From contig JAUTDX010000152.1 in NCBI GenBank assembly GCA_030844895.1, positions 1 through 64,000 on the forward strand: a DNA stretch of 64,000 bases. Direction: 5' to 3'. Of the stretch, positions 57,385 to 64,000 are shown in pieces. The position numbers and the translations under genes are program-made. The stretch is from Ambrosia x helenae (lineage: Eukaryota > Streptophyta > Magnoliopsida > Asterales > Asteraceae). Positions within the stretch are counted from its first letter, which is position 1. Every line of letters starts with the position of its first letter. Under the pieces are notes generated by a model. The model saw nothing but the letters and a program-made list of their open reading frames with translations. It had not been told where the DNA came from and did no database searches.

Positions 57385-57582
57385 ATGTCGGAGTCGCAGG
57401 AGGATTTGTTCTCGAGGCTGTGTTGGTTTGGTGTGGTTAATGAGAGGCCGACGAAGACGGCGATTGTGAAGAGGGAGTTGACGTTTACTAGGCCGTCGAG
57501 TGCTGTGACGTGGATGCTTGTTGTTGATTGTGTGGATGGTATGGATCTGGATCGTTGGGGGCAGTATCCGTTAGATCTGTAG
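57385..57582 (+). pseudogene. Possible captured gene fragment (function unknown)
   Basis: A 65-codon frame starting MSESQEDLFSRLCWFG and ending QYPLDL. It is GC-rich with G/T-biased third positions, unlike its AT-rich surroundings, and has the mixed composition of a real protein. I do not recognise the family. It lies wholly inside the Harbinger element, which fits a Pack-type capture of part of a host gene, possibly including its start codon and a little 5' UTR. Coding status is not shown. Confidence 0.45.
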
Positions 57583-57614
57583 AGGAAGAGGGGTGAGAAA
57601 GATTAGATGAATGT

Positions 57615-57616
<2 letters not shown>

Positions 57617-57702
<86 letters not shown>
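57617..57702. repeat. (GA)n microsatellite
   Basis: About 85 bp of GA with one interruption. The frames across it are low complexity. Confidence 0.95.
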
Positions 57703-57706
<4 letters not shown>

Positions 57707-57790
57707 AACTTACTCTGCCATTGATGAACCTTGGAAGCTTCAATGTGTGTGAAGGAATGGAATGGTTTAATCTTGGGGTTTGGGTTATTA

Positions 57791-57796
<6 letters not shown>

Positions 57797-57857
<61 letters not shown>
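57797..57857. repeat. (TAA)n microsatellite
   Basis: About 20 TAA units. Confidence 0.95.
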
Positions 57858-57862
<5 letters not shown>

Positions 57863-58133
57863 CAATAATTAACCAATCATTACCAATCATTTATAACCCC
57901 AACATAACCCTCCTTCCCACTACACCCTCTTTTTCCATAACCCCAACATAACACCTTTTCTATTACTTTTTAATATTTTAATCCTATAACCCCAACATAA
58001 CTATCCACCACTACACATACCCTTATGGTGACCCAAGGATGCAGGGTTTTATTTTTTTTATTATTTATTCTTTCATATTGCTGATAGTGACTTGTACTTT
58101 GTAATTTTTATTGCCATAGATATTGTACTATAG

Positions 58134-58291
58134 CTTCAAAAAAGAAGTTAACATTATTGGAAGAAGCTTTAACCTCAATTTCATGGGTTAAACGTGAGTT
58201 GACTCAGTTAAGGCAACACGACTATCTCAAAGACGAGCAATGTACAACTTTTCACTGCTATGGTACACCTTGCCAATGCGTGCGCTTATGA
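58134..58291 (+). other. Exon-like open segment of unknown origin
   Basis: After a TACTATAG acceptor-like site, an open frame reads KKKLTLLEEALTSISWVKRE and then a segment ending HCYGTPCQCVRL, and stops at 58289-58291. It looks like a terminal coding exon (about 51 codons, Cys-rich end). No family is recognised and no partner exon was found nearby. Confidence 0.3.
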
Positions 58292-58819
58292 TCTATAGGG
58301 TATATTGACTATATTTCATTTGGGTCCGATTTACACGTTAAGATTTGCATGAACTGTGTATGTAGTGCACAAGTTTATTACATAGATAAATAACAGAAAC
58401 ATGTGTTTGTGTGACAAATACATGGAACTGGTGCGCTTGGATGCATTAGTGACTTGTACATTTAGAAGATGTACAAACTGACAATGCATTAATTTTGTGC
58501 GCTCGTTTGCAACATGAGTTTATGATTACCTTTTGTACCTTGTTCATAACCGATGAAACTGGAGTAAATGTTCAAATAGCAGAAAATCATATGGTTTGGC
58601 CAGTTTGAGATTCATACTCTTCGGTTATGGTCTACTATTTAAACAAAAAAAAAACAGGTTTTAATAGTTTTGATCTCGCTTTGAAACTTGGAACCATCTA
58701 TATAAATCAACTTTTATTCAGTGGATCATTTTTTTATAAGGTAACGATTTTGAATTATAAGAAAGTAATGATTTTAAGTTTTTTTTTTTTTTTTTTTTTT
58801 TTTTGGAACTACATGATGT
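58292..58819. other. Region upstream of the Copia gag, no gene
   Basis: AT-rich, with a 25-base poly(T) run at 58780-58804. No LTR or primer site for the Copia element could be recognised. Confidence 0.4.
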
Positions 58820-61800
58820 TTGGGTTCTAGTAGTCGAGGTAGAGGTTCGGGTTTGGATTCGAGCTCGGGTACAGTTGAACCCTATAGGCCCGTGATAAAT
58901 ATTCCACAAAGTCAACTCCTACCACAACCGTTTTACCCACAATACCAACAATTCCCACGATACCAACAACCCAAAGCCAACTCAATTTTTTCACATTTTT
59001 TTACACCGCCCCAATTAACACAACAACTAGAGGACTTCGACTTGTATGCAATGAGGAGTCCAAGCCCTCGTCAAACAAATGATTCTAGCCATTCTTCCAT
59101 TGAATGTATCCATAACCTCAAAGATTCTCTTCGCACCCTTCAAAAAGGGACCGATTCGGTCTCCCACTTTGGGCGCAAATTCAAGGCCATTGCCGACCAA
59201 CTTGCGGCTATAGGACATACATACACCAAGACTTATTAGAGACTTCAATGTACCATTGATGCAGGTACCCATTCGTTTACATAACATGGTAGTCGCTTCT
59301 TGAAGGGGTATGGTACTTATTCTAGCGCGCAAACGCACCCTACCCCACAACATTGCTAATAAACATACCCGCGAAGAGTTTACCATTCGAAATGATAACT
59401 CCAAGATCATAATATGCCTCCGCGGAATCCAGCTTTCATGAGCATCACATGAGGAGTGCAATCTGTCCGCGTGAACCCATGCACCAGACCTGGCGATGGT
59501 CACCCGCGGAATGTGACAGCTGGCTGTGCCAAGGTGCAGCTCCCATAAACTCCCGCTTGTTGCACTACCTCCCACGTGTCAGATGTCACCTCAGTAGCCG
59601 CCTAACACCCTCTGGCAGCAGCAAGAAAAAAAGATCCCTGCATTCAACCACAAGGCGCCGCGTGTACCAGTGGCAGGGCGCCGCCCCTGACAACCAACCA
59701 CAGCGCGTCACATGGACAAATGGCAGGACACCACTTGCACCCGGTTTGCTTTATGCAAACCTTTAGTCCAAACCCAACTGGATGGGCTTCTCCAAGGCAG
59801 GCCCAACTCTCGGCCCAAGCCCATTACTCCTGTTGTGGGCCGCGGCACCCGGCCCACGCATCCTCTATAAAAAGAAGACTTCTCTACCTTTTTGGAGGTC
59901 GATCAATTCTCCAATTACACACATACATTTGTATCTCTCACTTGTATCTTTCCCTTTACACTTGTAACCTTTCAAGTAACAAAGATCATACTTTGACAGT
60001 GGACGTAGGTCAACGAGACCGAACCACTTATATCTTGTGTTTGTGTACTCTCTCTTTATCCTCTCTTTGTCTTACGGGCCACAGATCTAACCTCAGTGTG
60101 AGCAAAGGATTATATCCTGTATTGAACACAAGTAGCGACCCTCAGGCTATACCGCGAGTTATACTCGTTGTTTCTCCACTTCTAATAGTAGATGATTCTT
60201 GCAAAGATTTTCTTCGCACCCTTCAAAAAGGGACCGATTCGGTCTCCCACTTTGGGCGCAAATTCAAGGCCATTGCCGACCAACTTGCGGCTATAGGACA
60301 TCCCGTTGATGATGAAGACAAACGCCATTGGTTCCTTTGTGGACTTGGTGCCTCCTTTGAGAATTTTTCCACTTCCCAACGTACCATTTGACCAGCTCCT
60401 TCATTTCGTGATCTTTTGGCCAATGCCGAAAATCAAGAAATGTTTGTCCAAAAACTTCATAACCCCCAACCCCCTCAAGCCGCTTTCTATGCCCAACCTA
60501 GCAAAACTAGGAACAATCGGCCCTCATCTTCATTGTCTCGAGGACGTGGTCGTTCCTCTTCTCAGGGCCGAAACCAATCCTATTCCAAACGACCCCCTCT
60601 TTGTCAACTTTGTCACCAAACCGGCCACTATGCTACAACTTACTCTCAACTTGTCTCGTTTGCTCAAAAGATGGCTTCCCTTGATGCTAATATTGCCGAA
60701 GCCTTTCATGCTACTTGCAACATAGCATCCAACTCTCCCGATTGGACCGCCGACACAGGTGCATCAACACATATGTTACCTACCATTCATGGCTTAAACA
60801 AAGTTACATCCCATGATGGTAGCCTTCGGGTTACTTTTGGAAACGGACAATCGACCTTCGTTACACACATTGGGAACACCTCTCTAAATGACTCAATCCA
60901 TTTAAAAAAATGTTTTAGTAGTTCCCAACTTAACAAAAAATCTACTCTCAATTAGTAGGTTAACAAACGATTCTCCGGTTGATGTTTTATTTTCTAATCA
61001 TTTTTTTGAAATTCAGGACCGCAAAACAAAGGAGGTTCTAGCTAAAGGCACGTTCGAAAATGGTCTCTACATCCTCTCTCAAGGTCACAAGTCTCTAGTT
61101 GCCGCGCTTTCCGCATCACACCTTCGTGCATCTTTTAATAAATGGCATAGTCGTTTAGGCCATGTGTCTTTTGACACAATTTCAATTTTAAATAAACTTG
61201 GTTGTGTTTTTGTTACTTCTATATTACCCAAACCAGGATTATGTGAATCTTGTGAATTATCAAAAGCAAAAACACTTACCGTTTATTGAAAATCCTAAAC
61301 GCGCGGAACATGTACTAGACTTAATTCATTGTGACCTTTGGGGACCCGCACCCGTGACCTCCAAGGATGGTAATCGATATTATGCTATTTTTATCGACGA
61401 CTATTCCCGCTTTACTTGGTTCTATCCATTAAAAGCAAAATCCGAATTCTTTACAATCCTCACCACTTTCTTAACTTTTGCTCAAAACCAATTTTCTTCA
61501 ACCATTAAAGTGTTTTCAAAGTGATGGTGGCACCGAATTCACCAATCACCAAGTTCAAAAACTTTTTCAACAACAAGGTATCCATCACCGGTTATCTTGC
61601 CCACACACACCCGAACAAAATGGTAGAGCCGAGCGGAAACACCGCCACATTACCGAAACCGGCTTAGCCATGATGTTTAATGCCAATGCCCCACCCAACC
61701 TTTGGTTTGATGCCTTTTTCTTCCGCTACCTATATAATCAACCGCCTACCCACTAAAATCCTTGATAACAAATCCCCGTTTGAAGTTTTATTCAAACAAC

Positions 61801-62257
61801 CCCCCACCTATTCCAACATGCGTGTTTTTGGTTGTCTAGTTTATCCCTACCTTAGAGACTACACAAAAAATAAACTCCAACCAAGAAGTGCTTCTTGCAT
61901 ATTCATTGGTTATAGTCCTAAGTACAAAGGATTTCGGTGTCTTGAACCTACATCGGGTCGAGTCTATACAACTCGACATGCTAAATTTGATGAAGACGTC
62001 CTACCTTTTCACAAAAACTCAACAACCAAAAACAACAATGAATTACCCATTACCAATTTTGATGAATATTTACCATCCCCTACCAACCCCACTCCCACTG
62101 TTATCGAAACTCCACCCAAACTAATCCCATCTACTCCCATACCCTATTGTGATGATTACACTGATTACATCCACCACACCCCAACCGTCCCTATTCACCA
62201 GTCCACCCCTTCTAGCCCAAATACCTCACCTCTCTCTAGCCCAATACACTCCCCACC
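58820..62257 (+). pseudogene. Copia gag-protease-integrase relic, interrupted and truncated
   Basis: Gag runs 58820-59214, is broken by an inserted repeat (59215-60206), and resumes to about 60700. It contains LRTLQKGTDSVSHFGRKF and a knuckle CQLCHQTGHYATTY, whose last Cys is Tyr. The protease has DTGAS (about 60754). The GAG-pre-integrase segment WHSRLGHVSFDTI (61142) and SCELSKAK follow, then integrase: HCDLWGP and IDDYSRFTW, SDGGTEF with a frameshift near 61513, EQNGRAERKHRH, and another shift near 61740. Then come RLPTKILDNKSPFEVLF and FGCLVYPYLRDY. RT and RNase H are missing because LTR E begins at 62258. Sequence style suggests the Ale/Retrofit group (inference). Confidence 0.85.
59215..60206 (+). 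repeat. LTR-like repeat, copy 2, inserted in Copia gag
   Basis: 992 bp, nearly identical to 54820-55812, with TATAAAAAG at 59866. It is flanked by a 100-bp direct repeat of gag (59119-59218 and 60202-60301) in place of a short target duplication. The long open frame running from the repeat into gag is a chance fusion. Confidence 0.75.
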
Positions 62258-62451
62258 TGTAACACCCCAACCGATGGCGGAAACATCGGGATGTCACGTA
62301 TTGATGATTGTTCAGTAGCTCATGGTGAATAATAAGTTTCATAAATGATTTAAATAAATTACATACAATTGTTCTAGAATTTGTACATCAAATTGAATAA
62401 AACTATACACGTATCTTCAAGCATCAAATCAAATCTTCAAGCAAAGAGAAC

Positions 62452-62934
62452 CTGAAACATGTTAAGTTGAAAATGTTTTGGGTCAACAAAAGTTGGTGAG
62501 AATTACATAGGTTTTTGATAATTGAGTAAAAATGATGTGCAATTCATGTGTCATGTCAATCTAGTCCATATGTGAGAACATACTAGAAATAAATCGAGTG
62601 CATAATCAACCCTGATGACTGTTATAATATGATACATACCATACGCTCATGGTCCAATTGAATATGTTATACGGTAACAAACACCCACGTAACCTTTGTA
62701 GGAGGCACGTATCCGGGTGGGATTGTCAGTCCAATAGATCTATCAATGTATACCGTCGGCTTGATCAATGTTAATGATTATGCTAGAATGGTGCTTACTC
62801 TAATCATGCTCAAGACATAATGCAACATAGAAAACACATAGACACATTGATGATTGAATTGCAATGATGATGTTTATAAACATGTTTCACCCCAAAAATG
62901 GTGATAAATAGAAAAGGGGCTATGTAAAACTCAC
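62452..62934 (-). other. Predicted LTR intron in LTR E
   Basis: Donor AAG|GTGAGT at 62934 and acceptor ACATGTTTCAG|G at 62452 (483 nt). GGTGAGTTTTACATAG (62935-62920) pairs at 14 of 16 positions with CTATGTAATTCTCACC (62510-62495). The hairpin is CAAC/GTTG (62495-62492 with 62487-62484), followed by TTGAC. CCCC and GGGG follow the donor. Confidence 0.6.
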
Positions 62935-63790
62935 CTTGGTAAAATGTTATATCTGTTGAGAAATTTGGATAATTGTGTTGACCAAATGTATCAAATATCA
63001 CCCTATAATAAAGTAATAAATATGTCTAAGTCTATCTAGTCTACAAATGTATAAGTTTCTAGGGCTTCGAATTTGGGGATAAATGCTCGTTTGATTAATA
63101 TTAAAAATATTCGCCAATTGAGAGAAATTTAGTAAATAAATAACCAAAAATCTTTTTATAAATGTTAAATCTAGGATGGTCACAAGAATGTGTTTAAAGT
63201 ATAAAAAAAATAATTTTTATAAAATAATTTTCTTTAAAATAGATTATTAAATCTATTTATTACAAATTGTCAAAATCTTAACTTTAATATTTAAAAATAC
63301 TAAAATTAAATAATTTTTAGTTTAAAATTCATATTTCTGTTCTAAATGATCAGAAATAATTTGTATAAAATTTTGGTGCAAAAATAACAAAAATTGAATT
63401 TATTATGATTTAATTATGATTAAAACTAACAAAAATTGATTAAAAATGTTAAATAAATGATTTTTCTGAAATAAAAATCATTTTTGAAAATCTTAATGTT
63501 ATAAAAACTTAGGATAATTTTTGTGGAAATTTATGAATTTGTTTTGATATTTTAATGGAATTTTATAAATATAATAGAATAAAATTGATTTATTTATTAT
63601 AAATATTAAATAAATGAATTTTTGAAAAACAAAAATTGTAAATAAAACTCTTGACTCAGATTTAATAAATATAATTTTTTTAGAATTTATAAAATAGTTT
63701 TGATATTTAAAAATGAATTTATAAGTTTTAAGTATAATATATATATATATATAGAAATGGTTGTTTAAAAGAATACAAAGAAGCAAAAAT

Positions 63791-63861
63791 GGGGGCAGTA
63801 GCCGGGACTCGAACCCGGGTACTTTCTATTGCAGGCCATGGTCACAACCACTTGGCCTAGG
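63791..63861 (-). other. tRNA-like sequence in LTR E
   Basis: A perfect B box GGTTCGAGTCC (63815-63805) and an A-box-like TAGGCCAAGTGGTT (63859-63846) on the minus (sense) strand. The region around the A box is a near-palindrome, as in LTR B block 2. Position within the LTR matches blocks in LTRs B and C. Confidence 0.6.
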
Positions 63862-64000
63862 CCAATGGTTGTGATGAATCCTGATTAAAATTATATAAAT
63901 ACTCCGTGCCAAAACTAGTTTATCCCCAAATTATTAATATGAACCCTAGATTTAACAATCAAACGAATCAGACAATATAAACCCGATTGAAGTTAGGGCT

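Larger units (their letters stand above)
57206..58022. mobile_element. Non-autonomous PIF/Harbinger carrying a possible captured gene fragment
   Basis: The ends GAGTATGTGTAGTGG and, inverted, GGGTATGTGTAGTGG are flanked by a 3-bp duplication TTA (57203-57205 and 58023-58025). Subterminal TAGGGCGTTTTG and AGCGC words match the element at 45409-47455, so that family's transposase is a plausible mobiliser. It contains an ATT run (57345-57374), the open frame 57385-57582, a long (GA)n tract and a (TAA)n tract. Confidence 0.82.
62258..64000 (-). repeat. LTR E (B family), 3' LTR end or solo LTR
   Basis: It begins TGTAACACCCCAACCGATGG, the same U5 end as LTR B at 12103, and directly abuts Copia coding sequence with no primer binding site. 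It is therefore the outer end of a minus-strand element or a solo LTR. It continues past the window. It holds a predicted intron (62452-62934) and a tRNA-like block (63791-63861). 63180-63750 is very AT-rich and noncoding, aligning with 12950-13530 of LTR B. Confidence 0.85.

Noticed and set aside
57571..57890. Leu/Ser-rich and Tyr-rich minus-strand frames
   Set aside because: They are translations of GA and TAA microsatellites.
59720..60391. A 223-codon open frame across the repeat and Copia gag
   Set aside because: The first two thirds are LTR-like repeat; only the end is gag, so it is a chance fusion.
1..64000. CRISPR array, rRNA genes, organelle DNA insertions
   Set aside because: No spaced identical repeats of that kind, no rRNA-like or plastid/mitochondrial coding sequence was seen.

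Overview
This window is plant nuclear DNA, almost entirely layered transposable elements. Plant origin follows from chromovirus-type Ty3/Gypsy elements primed by initiator-methionine tRNA, plant-type Copia, PIF/Harbinger, CACTA, hAT and Helitron elements, and one host gene, a small SBP-box (SPL) factor with a miR156-like site in its 3' UTR. A eudicot with a large genome is likely; an Asteraceae member is only a guess. There is nothing prokaryotic, no CRISPR array and no rRNA gene.

Layout. 1-11332: a minus-strand Tekay-like Gypsy element (element 1) with 2.7 kb LTRs at 593-3289 and 8633-11332 and a nearly intact gag-pol. The leader of a second copy continues to the left of the left LTR (1-592), so this is part of a tandem array. 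It sits in the gag start of an older minus-strand Gypsy element, B (11333-12102), whose LTR (12103-30159) is split by a 4.6 kb CACTA element (13926-18556, TSD AAA) and by a complete Gypsy element 2 (18897-29630, TSD TATTA). Element B itself sits in the 3' end of a plus-strand element of the same family (array C, 30160-38587). 38588-49632: two broken PIF/Harbinger transposases, a short Helitron (40910-41780), a solo LTR called F (41901-45334, TSD GATGG), a hAT element (47661-49127, 8-bp TSD) and a Tourist-like MITE. 49633-52400: a Copia reverse-transcriptase relic and the SPL gene (51525-52341, minus). 52649-58022: a small CACTA (53082-54182, TSD ATG) and a non-autonomous Harbinger carrying a possible captured gene fragment (57206-58022). 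58820-62257: a Copia gag-integrase relic, broken by a 992-bp insertion and cut off by another B-family LTR (E, 62258 to the window end).

Strongest observation. LTRs of five Gypsy types (1, 2, B, E, F) carry the same predicted intron in the transcribed part of the LTR. It has an AG|GTGAGT donor, a CCCC...GGGG segment after the donor in all but element 2, a second site complementary to the donor, a CAAC/GTTG-type hairpin, a TGAC branch-like motif and a TTTCAG-type acceptor. The variable half of the donor-complement pairing changes compensatorily between families, which points to a selected RNA structure. The related LTR C keeps the donor and acceptor but not the complement. In addition, the three LTRs of the B/C/E family carry tRNA-like sequences with A and B boxes.

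Small indels recur in homopolymer runs in element 1, its duplicated leader and possibly the SPL gene, so part of the apparent decay may be consensus error. All splice sites, structures and families are read by eye; no database was searched.
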